This document shows positions 36,089-43,603 of a DNA stretch of 64,000 bases, piece by piece. How positions within the stretch are numbered: position 1 is the first letter of the stretch; every line of letters begins with the position of its first letter. Source of the DNA: Ulvibacterium sp965248315 (GTDB taxonomy: Bacteria > Bacteroidota > Bacteroidia > Flavobacteriales > Flavobacteriaceae). The DNA lies in NCBI RefSeq assembly GCF_965248315.1, contig NZ_CBDFIX010000002.1:1984001-2048000 (forward strand). Direction: 5' to 3'. The position numbers were made by a program, and so were the translations under genes. The notes beneath the pieces were generated by a model. The model was not told where the DNA came from and made no database searches. It was given only the letters and a program-made list of their open reading frames with translations.

Positions 36089-36101
36089 GTGGAGCCGGAG
36101 G
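36089..36101. repeat. Attachment-site core 1 (tmRNA 3'-end duplicate)
   Basis: GTGGAGCCGGAGG, 13 bases identical to the 3' terminus of the tmRNA gene at 55754-55766. It is the left boundary of island 1, and int1 starts 170 bases inside it. Confidence 0.75.
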
Positions 36102-36220
36102 CTATCCTTTCTTATAATTTCCATTATTCAGTTTTAATATGTATGTTTCTATAAAACAGTTATTTACGCTCGATTTTTATGACTGTTTGTAACTTTTTTT
36201 ACTAAATAGATATAACATTT

Positions 36221-36250
36221 TTGTCAACGATTTTGTCAACGCGTTGACAA
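36221..36250. promoter_or_regulatory. Direct/inverted repeats at island 1 left end (candidate recombinase arm sites)
   Basis: TTGTCAACG at 36221 and 36233 (12-base period), the second forming a perfect palindrome TTGTCAACGCGTTGACAA (36233-36250) 20 bases ahead of the int1 start. The first 22 bases recur at 40249-40270. It may bind the integrase and also regulate its promoter. Confidence 0.6.
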
Positions 36251-36269
36251 ACTGAATTTTTTTGGAATT

Positions 36270-37505
36270 ATGAAATGTACCTTTTTTCTCCGGAAATCAA
36301 AAGCTGAGACCGAGACCTTAATTATGTTTTCTTGTTACTTCAATCAAGAAAAAAAGAAGTTTGTTTACTCCACGCAGAAATCCATTTTACCCAAGCATTG
36401 GGATTTTGAAAATAAACGACCATTCAAAACCGGTAAAACTGTAAGTCATAATCAGCCGTCGTTATCAAAACGACTGCGGGATTTTGAAGATGCCTTCCAT
36501 TTGATTAGATCGCGTTCGGAGTTGGGTGAAATGCGATTTGATAGCCATGCCCTAAAAGAGCACTTTGATAGGGTATTTGAAAGGGTCAACAAATCAAGCT
36601 CTTTTTTTGAGGTATATGATAAGTTCACCCAGGAAAAAATAAAACTGAAGGAGTGGAAAAAGTCTACCATTAAGCGCTACACTAATATTAAAAATCTGTT
36701 ACAGGAATTCGAGGAGGTGTACAACTATAAGTTGACCTTCGGTAAAATCAATAAAAAGTTCTTTACGGAGTTTACTGATTTCTGTTATGAATATAAGAAT
36801 CACTACACCAATACTTTTAGCAGAAATGTGGGGCTCTTCAAAACATTTATGTTTTGGTCCCAAAAGAACGGATTTGCCTTTAATGATGCTTTCAAAGACT
36901 TCAAAAAACCGCAACGCGTTTTGACCCGTGAAGAAGTATTAGGCTTGGAGCAAATACTTGAACTATATAAAACAACCTTTAAAAGTCCGCATTTGGAGAA
37001 AGTTAAAGATGCCTTTGTTTTTCAATGCTTGACTGGAATGAGATACGGAGAGTTAAAACTTATCAATAAAAGAACGATAACCCCAACCAACTGTATTTTA
37101 TTAAAGGAAGAGAAGAATAGTAATAAAGCTACCCGCCTTATTCCGTTGTCCAATATAGCTTTAGAGATATTGCAGAAGTATGATTATCAATTACCGCTGA
37201 TATCCAATCAAAAACAAAACGATGCCATAAAAGAGGTCATAGAACAAATTGGTCTTACCCATGACGTCGAATACTCCAGGACGAAAGGGGTAGTGCAAGA
37301 GCGGTTTATAAAATCATTTCACGAGCGGATTTCAACGCATACTGCCAGGAGAAGCTTTATTACGATTATGCGGAATAAGGGGATAGCAGATAAGACGATT
37401 ATGAGTATTAGTGGCCATACGGATATCAAATCTTTCAACCAATACCATCAAGTGGATAATTCCGCGAGGATTACTGCGGTAAACGCTGTTTTCAATGAAT
37501 TCTAA
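36270..37505 (+). CDS. Tyrosine recombinase (integrase) of island 1
   Basis: A 411-residue site-specific recombinase. The N-terminal arm-binding part contains MFSCYFNQEKKKFVYSTQKSI; a SAM-like core-binding domain spans about residues 110-210; the catalytic domain follows. Catalytic residues seen: Arg258 in LTGMRYGEL, H357-R360 in HTAR, His383 in SGHTD, and nucleophile Tyr392 in FNQYHQ. It is complete and close to att site 1. It presumably inserts island 1 into the 3' end of the tmRNA gene. Confidence 0.93.
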   Translation: MKCTFFLRKSKAETETLIMFSCYFNQEKKKFVYSTQKSILPKHWDFENKRPFKTGKTVSHNQPSLSKRLRDFEDAFHLIRSRSELGEMRFDSHALKEHFDRVFERVNKSSSFFEVYDKFTQEKIKLKEWKKSTIKRYTNIKNLLQEFEEVYNYKLTFGKINKKFFTEFTDFCYEYKNHYTNTFSRNVGLFKTFMFWSQKNGFAFNDAFKDFKKPQRVLTREEVLGLEQILELYKTTFKSPHLEKVKDAFVFQCLTGMRYGELKLINKRTITPTNCILLKEEKNSNKATRLIPLSNIALEILQKYDYQLPLISNQKQNDAIKEVIEQIGLTHDVEYSRTKGVVQERFIKSFHERISTHTARRSFITIMRNKGIADKTIMSISGHTDIKSFNQYHQVDNSARITAVNAVFNEF

Positions 37506-37515
37506 GTTTTATACG

Positions 37516-38499
37516 TCATTCCCGTAAAAGCTTTTTCAATCGGGTTTGATACGCTTGTGCATAGTTTCTTTTGGTCTTTTCATCAAGATAGGAAAGTTCA
37601 ATAAGGTCAAGAACTTTCTCTTTGTGCGAGGTGATGGTTTTAAACGCTTTTTCACTTTGTTTTTCGGAAATACCTGCTAGTTCAGCAAGTTTAAAAAACT
37701 GCTCTGTAACTTTTCCTGACATCTTATCTGGTGGTAAAAGTCCATCTTCAAGGGCAAAGTCTCTGTCTTCAATGTGAATTCGACTATTCAGTAAATCGTA
37801 AGCGGGACTCAACTTAAAATCTCCCAAAGCAGTTTCTATCAGAGAGAAATTTTTAAAATGAGCATCGCCATTTGAAATCAAATAGTTGAAAAGAAGCAGC
37901 TTGAAGAGTTTAATTGCTTCCACTTGATAGGCGGGTACATGTTTCTTCAACAGTTCAAATAGTTCCAAGTAATTGCCTGTGTATTTAAAATCTGTTCCAT
38001 GGGTTTGTGGTGTTCTACCGGCTAATGAAGCAAAATCTTCTATAGCCAACTTAGAGCCATCCTTGTTAACATCAAAACGTTTCGTGATATACGCAGGGTC
38101 TCCATTTTTAAAGAACACCAAAGCATTTTCTGCAGTTTCAATTCCAAATACTTGACGTGCAATTTGCATACTTAAATGTTCGTTGGCCGGCATTTGATCT
38201 GTTCGTTTTCCTACATTGGGTATGGGTTTTAAAATATACTGTCCTTGCTCTCCTTCGTTTATCAAACGTAGTTTGTTCTTCTCCAGTAATACCGAAAACT
38301 TTTCTTGTACACCTGAAATGGATAACCGCTTTTTGTTTTCTTTGAATAGTTCTTCTGTAATAGCATTGGTAGCGGGAGATTCATAAGGTAGGGTAGGGCT
38401 AACCTTTCTGCCCTTAAACAAACGATTTAGCGCGGTCTTGCTATAGGTATTGAGTCCTTCCTTTAAGGTACCCGGACAATTGTTTATTACTATACTCAT
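37516..38499 (-). CDS. hipT: HipT-like serine/threonine kinase toxin (short HipA)
   Basis: A 327-residue HipA-family kinase lacking the N-terminal subdomain, which is encoded separately by the gene just before it. Kinase features: Gly-rich loop LSISGVQEK (Ser60, Ser62, the SxS pair seen in HipT-type kinases), Lys91 in YILKPIP, Glu107, catalytic NGDAHFKN (Asp212, Asn217), and the metal Asp235 in SPAYDL. HipA-type toxins phosphorylate aminoacyl-tRNA synthetases and arrest growth; E. coli HipT targets TrpRS. The start overlaps the hipS-like stop by four bases. The target here is untested. Confidence 0.85.
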   Translation of the reverse strand: MSIVINNCPGTLKEGLNTYSKTALNRLFKGRKVSPTLPYESPATNAITEELFKENKKRLSISGVQEKFSVLLEKNKLRLINEGEQGQYILKPIPNVGKRTDQMPANEHLSMQIARQVFGIETAENALVFFKNGDPAYITKRFDVNKDGSKLAIEDFASLAGRTPQTHGTDFKYTGNYLELFELLKKHVPAYQVEAIKLFKLLLFNYLISNGDAHFKNFSLIETALGDFKLSPAYDLLNSRIHIEDRDFALEDGLLPPDKMSGKVTEQFFKLAELAGISEKQSEKAFKTITSHKEKVLDLIELSYLDEKTKRNYAQAYQTRLKKLLRE

Positions 38500-38825
38500 T
38501 GCTGTTTTATTTCCTTAACTTGAATCGCTCCGATAGTATCATATTTAGCAGTAGTTAACAGCAGACCGAAATGGTCTTTAGGGTCTATGCGTAATTCAAA
38601 GCAAACGTTTTGTTTATTAGACCCTTCAGGTAGCATGTTAAAAAAGAAGGGGAACAGATATTCAGATGTGTATTCTTGTTGGGTTTTAGGTAGGGTAAGA
38701 CTGATTGATGACTTATCCTTAGATTTAAACCATTGGTCATGATAGCGAAAGGTGAAGTTGCCATTATCGTGTTGCGTCAACAGCCCCGCCTCCTCTCTTT
38801 TATATAAAATAACAGCTTGCCTCAT
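38496..38825 (-). CDS. hipS: HipS-like small protein (HipA N-terminal subdomain as a separate gene)
   Basis: A 109-residue protein corresponding to the N-terminal subdomain of full-length HipA: KREEAGLLTQHDNGNFTFRYHDQW, LPEGSNKQ, and DHFGLLLTTAKYDTIGAIQV. In the HipBST system this part is the antitoxin that blocks the kinase HipT. It sits between hipB-like and hipT-like genes with ATGA-type four-base overlaps on both sides, so production of all three is coupled. A broken HipA gene would be the alternative, but both frames have proper starts and overlaps. Confidence 0.8.
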   Translation of the reverse strand: MRQAVILYKREEAGLLTQHDNGNFTFRYHDQWFKSKDKSSISLTLPKTQQEYTSEYLFPFFFNMLPEGSNKQNVCFELRIDPKDHFGLLLTTAKYDTIGAIQVKEIKQQ

Positions 38826-39040
38826 TCGTCAGGTGTTCTTGTTTTTACTTGAAATGTGAGTTCCATGCCTAGCGCGTTACCCAGTTTATTCAATGTTTCT
38901 GCTGTAGGGTTGCCCTTGCCGCTTTCAAATTGTTTAAGGGTGCGCAGGCCCACACCAGAAAGGTCTGCTAACATTTCTTGGGTAACCTGTAGCATTTCTC
39001 TCCGTTCTTTTATGCTTTGTATTAGACTTGTAAAGTGCAT
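38822..39040 (-). CDS. hipB: HipB-like HTH DNA-binding antitoxin
   Basis: A 72-residue Cro/C1-type helix-turn-helix protein: MLQVTQEMLADLSGVGLRTLKQFESGKGNPTAETL is the HTH_3 region. It is the first gene of the minus-strand operon hipB-hipS-hipT and should repress its own promoter. Candidate operator boxes (AGTGC repeats) lie 55-130 bases upstream. Confidence 0.88.
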   Translation of the reverse strand: MHFTSLIQSIKERREMLQVTQEMLADLSGVGLRTLKQFESGKGNPTAETLNKLGNALGMELTFQVKTRTPDE

Positions 39041-39711
39041 CTTATTGCTCTTTTAGTTGTAAAAATAAATAAAAACTATAAGAAATACTATAAAAAGTGC
39101 TGTTAATTGCACTAATTAATGATTTTATGTGGTGTTTAAAATGAAAAATTCAGAATAGTGCCTTATAGTGCACCGGAATGCCCTATTCAGGAACATTAGC
39201 TTTTTTAATCGATATTACTTGCAAATACACCTATAATCGAGAAAGTCGGTCTAAGAATTCAAAGAGCATTATGCTTCAAATACGTCAATGAATTGCAAGG
39301 TTTTAGGTTTATCTTAATGAGTATATTTTTTGAATTAAAAGTTTCTACTCGAAGGATAGGAATATTTGATTTATCAGCCGACTAAGGGAATACACATCAA
39401 CTGGAAATTTACTACAATTTTGGATTTATTTTTAGAAATAGTAATAGGTTTCTTGTTAAATATTCATATATTAGGATACTCCAAAGCACCAACTTACTTC
39501 CTTTTGGTTTTCTCCCCCGAAAATACCCGATAATGGGTATTTATATTTCATTGTAAATAAGCAATTTAGTATTTCACTTTTGATAGCATGCTGTATTGCT
39601 AAAAAGATATTGCAACTGTTTTACATTCGGAATAATAAAACTAGTAGTATGGCCACATTTGTACGGTCAAAAACCAATAATTATAACAATAGATTTTTTT
39701 AAAATAAAACC
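39041..39711. other. AT-rich non-coding region with hipB promoter and AGTGC boxes
   Basis: About 670 bases without a convincing gene. Near its left end are an inverted pair AGTGC (39096-39100) and GCACT (39109-39113), a direct repeat ACTATA-6-ACTATA (about 39076-39092), and two further AGTGC boxes at 39157 and 39167. These are candidate HipB operator elements. The rest is plain AT-rich sequence. Confidence 0.4.
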
Positions 39712-39996
39712 ATGTCCAGGATAAAATTTAAGTGCAAGGGTAATATTGAGCCCGATGTCCCTTGTGACAAATATGTCTCGACTAAAAGGCACAAAGGCTT
39801 ATCAATTGCGATTGAAATTCAGGAACTCCAGAGAAAGGTTAAAACTCTTGAGGGGCGTAGTAGTGAAGCAGAGGAATTAAGGAACCAAATCGAAGTTCTT
39901 GATAGTGTTCCAGATGTTCCAACGGATTGGGAATTTACACTTACTTGTTCAAGAGGACACGAAGAAGACTATACTTACGATGAGCGCGAACAATAA
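39712..39996 (+). CDS. Small Cys-containing coiled-coil protein, function unknown
   Basis: A 94-residue hydrophilic protein with ATG start. Two cysteine-containing ends (FKCKGNIEPDVPCDKYV and FTLTCSRGH) flank a heptad-like middle stretch (IQELQRKVKTLEG), so a small metal-binding or coiled-coil protein is possible. I do not recognise the family. Located in island 1 near att site 2; it could be an excisionase-like or regulatory cargo protein, but nothing shows this. Confidence 0.5.
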   Translation: MSRIKFKCKGNIEPDVPCDKYVSTKRHKGLSIAIEIQELQRKVKTLEGRSSEAEELRNQIEVLDSVPDVPTDWEFTLTCSRGHEEDYTYDEREQ

Positions 39997-40248
39997 TTCA
40001 GAGCAAAAATCCTCCAAGCCCAAAAGAATCGATAAATACTATATGTGAAATAGTTTGGACAGATTCGAAAATAGGAGCAACAGATTGCATGAATCTTTTC
40101 GAAAAGAGGTGAGCGTGTCCGGTCGAGGTCAAGCCTAGCAGTGTAATCAGCAGAAGAACATATTCCATAATCTTAATAGTATTTAGAAGTAATTACCTTA
40201 AAAATAGTAAATTGCTGAAGAGAAACAACTTCTTGAAACGGAGCGGGA

Positions 40249-40270
40249 TTGTCAACGATTTTGTCAACGC
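40249..40270. promoter_or_regulatory. Second copy of the int1 arm-type repeat
   Basis: 22 bases identical to 36221-36242, containing two TTGTCAACG boxes 12 bases apart. It lies 43 bases inside att site 2, marking the right end of island 1. Confidence 0.65.
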
Positions 40271-40274
40271 CAAA

Positions 40275-40308
40275 TAAAAAACCCCGCAAATAAAGGGTTT
40301 GCAGGGTT
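40275..40308 (-). terminator. Intrinsic terminator beyond att site 2
   Basis: On the minus strand an 11-base stem (AACCCTGCAAA with TTTGCGGGGTT, one G-U pair) is followed by a T-rich run. It follows the second copy of the tmRNA 3' end and would serve as the ssrA terminator before island 2 inserted. Confidence 0.75.
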
Positions 40309-40312
40309 GAAT

Positions 40313-40328
40313 AGTGGAGCCGGAGGGA
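40313..40328. repeat. Attachment-site core 2 (tmRNA 3'-end duplicate)
   Basis: AGTGGAGCCGGAGGGA, 16 bases identical to 55753-55768 at the tmRNA 3' end. It separates island 1 from island 2. Confidence 0.8.
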
Positions 40329-40673
40329 CCAGAACGTATCTTTTTAAAGCCCAATAAATAAGCATTTTCCAAGCTTTCCTAAAATTAAGCTCACCGAATA
40401 GGTGACTTTACAAAAGCTTAACCTGTTTTGAGGAAAAACCTCAGTTTTTCTAAGGTTTTTGTGTAAGTGCTTTTGAAAGGCTTTTTATAATTTATGATGC
40501 CCAAAATTATTAATTGGAATCCCCCTTCACCTTAACCGTGTATATCCTGCCTCAAAACGCTAAAATGCTAAAGGTGTTATTTGAACTATAAAGAATAGTC
40601 GTTTGGAGAATGGATTACTTTCTTCTTTAAACAAATTGAGAAGCATAACATTACTAACATTTAAAACTATAAA

Positions 40674-41429
40674 ATGAGTGACCCAAAAAAGTACGTAGAA
40701 ACGTTGGAATTGGATGAGGGCGGTACCGCCATTTCTTTTTTAGAATCAGGTATAAGTTCTCGACTAGAGAATGGTGAATCTACTCCAGAGGAGGCATTTA
40801 CCAATTTTAAATCCGTTAACTCTTTTGCCTCCGGAATATCCAAGGCAAGACAAGATGATGTTTTAAACTCTGTTTTATTAGCTCAAAAGGCTGCTCAGAA
40901 AGCATTTCCAGAGGACAATCAAATTATAGATTGGCATAAAAAATACTTCGAAGTATTAAGTAACATTGGTTGGTTATTAGAAGGTAAAGATTTCGTTGAA
41001 TATACCTCGGGGTCAAATATTTTTGAAATTGACAAGGCGGTACTCGATATTTTGGGAGCAGCCCTTACTGGAAGTCAGTTGGCAATTATTTTAAAGGCGA
41101 TAGACTCTTTGAAGTCCTTGGCAAAAAACGATTCCCGATTCATAGCTTTTGAAAAAAACACTCACTCCCTATCAAAAGGATCATTCCAGATGGGATTGGC
41201 CACCGAAGTAGAAGATACTATATCAATTAACTCATCGGCATTTATGCTTGATACCTCCAATAAAATTAATCAAATACTATTCTTTAAGTCCTCTAAGGAT
41301 AAAACTTCATTTAAATATAAACAGTACAAAGCGACGTTAATCGATGAGCAATATGATCGGGTAAGAATTCCGATAAAGCAAAAACTAGGTGCTGTAGTAG
41401 ATGATTATATTGCTGATCTCGAAATCTAG
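40674..41429 (+). CDS. Unknown protein, first gene of the island 2 conflict operon
   Basis: A 251-residue soluble protein I do not recognise. The N-terminal ~130 residues look helical (SKARQDDVLNSVLLAQKAAQKAF, IDWHKKYFEVLSNIGWLLEG), followed by a hydrophobic helix pair (AVLDILGAALTGSQLAIILKAI) and a C-terminal strand-rich part from about residue 160 (GSFQMGLATEVED, INQILFFKSS) ending VVDDYIADLEI. No signal peptide. It is followed after three bases by the amidase gene. Position at the head of a protease-STAND operon makes it a candidate effector or protease substrate; this is inference only. Confidence 0.75.
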   Translation: MSDPKKYVETLELDEGGTAISFLESGISSRLENGESTPEEAFTNFKSVNSFASGISKARQDDVLNSVLLAQKAAQKAFPEDNQIIDWHKKYFEVLSNIGWLLEGKDFVEYTSGSNIFEIDKAVLDILGAALTGSQLAIILKAIDSLKSLAKNDSRFIAFEKNTHSLSKGSFQMGLATEVEDTISINSSAFMLDTSNKINQILFFKSSKDKTSFKYKQYKATLIDEQYDRVRIPIKQKLGAVVDDYIADLEI

Positions 41430-41432
41430 AAC

Positions 41433-42461
41433 ATGAAACTTATACAAGAAGGTGATTCAAACAATCAAGTAATCTTTCTTCAAAAACTACTCCAGAAAGA
41501 GGGTCATTCAATTCCTAGTAGTGGCAAATTTGATAAACGAACTGATATGTATGTGAAAGAGTTTCAAAAGAAACATGGATTGAAGGTCGATGGATTAGTT
41601 GGAAGAAATACATGGATGAAACTGCTGGATGTTGCATACAATTTTTCGCTAGGTTATGAAAACTACTTTCTGAATGATAACGAATGGGTTAAAGAGATTA
41701 CCGAAAAAGACACTATATACCTACATCACACTGCTGGAAGATACAATCCTAAAAAAACAATAGATTGGTGGGAAATTGATACAAATCCGAAGGGTAGAGG
41801 ATTATGGCGTATCGGGACAGCTTTTGTGATTGGTAGAGCTTCAAGAGATTGTAAAGACTTAATTTGGGATGGTCGAGTTATTCGCGCCTTCAATGAAATC
41901 CATTGGGCCTACCATCTTGGCGTTAAAGGGTCAAAAAGTAAACTACTAAACCAAAAATCCATAGGGATAGAATTATGTTCTTTGGGAGGACTTCACTTAG
42001 AAGAAGGTGAATATCTGTTTAAATCGAAGAATGGGGTGATTAAAGTCCCTGAGGATAACGTTGTTAAGTTGGACATCCCATGGAGGGGATTTAGTTTTTT
42101 TCAAAAATATACAGACAAACAAATCGAAAGCTGCGAAAAGCTAATTTTAACTTTATCATTTTTGTTTGACATACCTATTGTAAATAAACCATATTCTCAA
42201 ACATCATTTGAAATTGACAACGACGCATTAAATGGATGTCCCGGAATTTGGAATCATTGTAACGTACGTTCAGATAAAATCGATTGTTTCCCACAAACTG
42301 AGTTACTAGCTATGTTAAATGGATTATATGAAAAGTCAAAATCATTTGTTCCTGAGGAAGGCAATTTAGAGTCTGCCAGCTTAAGCAACCTTCCAAAAGA
42401 GAATTTCCAATTTAGCGAAATTGAGAATTATTCTTATGATTTAATGGATATCAATAGGTAA
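41433..42461 (+). CDS. Peptidoglycan-binding N-acetylmuramoyl-L-alanine amidase (Amidase_2)
   Basis: A 342-residue cell-wall hydrolase without signal peptide. Residues 1-66 form a PG_binding_1 repeat (GDSNNQVIFLQKLL, FQKKHGLKVDGLVGRNTW). The Amidase_2 domain spans about 90-300, with putative zinc ligands H98 (LHHTAG), H275 and D284 (WNHCNVRSDKIDCFP) and Glu180 in IGIEL. It would cut the amide between muramic acid and the stem peptide. A long insert lies between Glu180 and H275. No holin or phage gene is nearby; it lies 3 bases after the unknown gene and 2 bases before the protease gene, so it belongs to that operon. Confidence 0.85.
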   Translation: MKLIQEGDSNNQVIFLQKLLQKEGHSIPSSGKFDKRTDMYVKEFQKKHGLKVDGLVGRNTWMKLLDVAYNFSLGYENYFLNDNEWVKEITEKDTIYLHHTAGRYNPKKTIDWWEIDTNPKGRGLWRIGTAFVIGRASRDCKDLIWDGRVIRAFNEIHWAYHLGVKGSKSKLLNQKSIGIELCSLGGLHLEEGEYLFKSKNGVIKVPEDNVVKLDIPWRGFSFFQKYTDKQIESCEKLILTLSFLFDIPIVNKPYSQTSFEIDNDALNGCPGIWNHCNVRSDKIDCFPQTELLAMLNGLYEKSKSFVPEEGNLESASLSNLPKENFQFSEIENYSYDLMDINR

Positions 42462-42463
42462 TA

Positions 42464-43603
42464 ATGACAAGTAGTGAGATAAGAGAATTATGTAGTTATA
42501 TTTTAGTTGAAAAAAGATATAACTGGGTGTCTTTAAATGCATTGTTAATCCAATACACAGATATTAATATAATGCAATATAATGATGGTACTAATCCTTT
42601 TAACCTACAGTTGCCTATCATTTTGGGACAAAACATTTCAGTTGATAACCGTAAACTAGAGCAATTTTTAAAGGCCTTGCAGTCCCATTATTCTAATACG
42701 CCACTTATCGACAGATTGGTTTTTAAATATTTAAATGATCTTCCGTCATATACTACAAGTGATTCCTTTGAAAAGGAAACATTTTCAATGGAAGCCATAG
42801 TTAGTGCTATGCAACCGATGGATGTTGGAATTTTAATTTCTAATATCTATAAAACCAAGAGGTGTGTTTGTATGATTGAGTACATTAATGGTGAAGGAAA
42901 TACTGTTCATGGTACAGGTTTTCTGATAGGTCCGACAAATGTAATGACTAACTATCATGTTATTGAACCAATAAAAGATAGACGGGATTTACTCTCCAAA
43001 GTCAATTTAGTTTTCGACTATGAAAGAGATGGGGATGCGCTAAATGCCAATCCTAGTATTACTTTTAAATTAAGTGTTGACAGACCAATCGAAATATATA
43101 GTCCATACTCTCGGTTGGATGAGGACTTAAGCGCAGACCCAAATCAAGAATTAGATTATCCAGATGATCTGTGTGATTTTGCAATACTAAATTTACAAGA
43201 AGAGGTTGGTAATTTACCTTTTGGATTAAACAATAATTCAGTTAATATATCTGAAAAAAAAGATGAAGCTCGAGGTTGGCTAGAAATTCCAGTTAACATC
43301 AAAGATTTGAACACTTGGGATATTTTCATTATTCAACATCCAGATGGCAGGCCCCAAAAAATAGGTATTGGTTTAGACCAAGTTATCGGTTATAGTCCTA
43401 ATAAAAGAAGAATCCGTCACAAAGTCAATACTGAAGGAGGCACGTCTGGCTCTCCTATTGTTGACCGGAACTTTAATTTAATAGGTATCCATAATGCTGG
43501 CTATGATAGCATTAATCTGAGATTTAACCAGGGTGTTACTATGTTGGCTATTGTTGAATATTTAAATGAAAAAGAGTTTTTTATTGATGGAGGCAATAAT
43601 TAA
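42464..43603 (+). CDS. Trypsin-like serine protease with N-terminal effector-associated-type domain
   Basis: A 379-residue cytosolic protease. Residues 1-~95 are a small helical domain (IRELCSYILVEKRYNWVSLNALLIQY, LEQFLKALQSHYS) resembling effector-associated domains (EADs) that join proteases to STAND NTPases. The chymotrypsin-fold domain has an intact triad: His165 (TNYHV), Asp238 (CDFAILNL), Ser328 (GGTSGSP). FIIQHPDGRPQKIG is typical of the EAD-linked trypsins. No signal peptide. It overlaps the NTPase gene after it. The likely role is a protease released by the NTPase partners on infection or stress; its substrate may be an operon neighbour. Confidence 0.85.
   Translation: MTSSEIRELCSYILVEKRYNWVSLNALLIQYTDINIMQYNDGTNPFNLQLPIILGQNISVDNRKLEQFLKALQSHYSNTPLIDRLVFKYLNDLPSYTTSDSFEKETFSMEAIVSAMQPMDVGILISNIYKTKRCVCMIEYINGEGNTVHGTGFLIGPTNVMTNYHVIEPIKDRRDLLSKVNLVFDYERDGDALNANPSITFKLSVDRPIEIYSPYSRLDEDLSADPNQELDYPDDLCDFAILNLQEEVGNLPFGLNNNSVNISEKKDEARGWLEIPVNIKDLNTWDIFIIQHPDGRPQKIGIGLDQVIGYSPNKRRIRHKVNTEGGTSGSPIVDRNFNLIGIHNAGYDSINLRFNQGVTMLAIVEYLNEKEFFIDGGNN

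Larger units (their letters stand above)
36089..40326. mobile_element. Island 1: small integrative element in ssrA carrying hipBST-like genes
   Basis: About 4.2 kb bounded by duplicates of the tmRNA 3' end (36089-36101 and 40314-40326). It encodes a tyrosine recombinase at the left end, a HipB-HipS-HipT-like operon in the opposite direction and one small Cys-containing protein. A 22-base sequence with two TTGTCAACG boxes occurs at both ends (36221 and 40249), as expected for arm-type recombinase sites. No relaxase or replication gene is seen, so it would need help to move between cells. Confidence 0.75.
39997..40673. other. Junction of islands 1 and 2, no gene seen
   Basis: About 680 bases holding the second copy of the TTGTCAACG arm-type repeat, a terminator, att site 2, and then the AT-rich upstream region of the island 2 operon. 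I see no coding frame. Confidence 0.6.

Noticed and set aside
37516..38825. A frameshifted single hipA gene
   Set aside because: Both parts have their own ATG and stop in four-base overlaps and domain boundaries fit the known HipS/HipT split.
40674..41429. Bacterial gasdermin
   Set aside because: The context (protease plus STAND) fits, but there is no N-terminal cysteine for lipidation and no recognisable gasdermin features, so I kept it as unknown.
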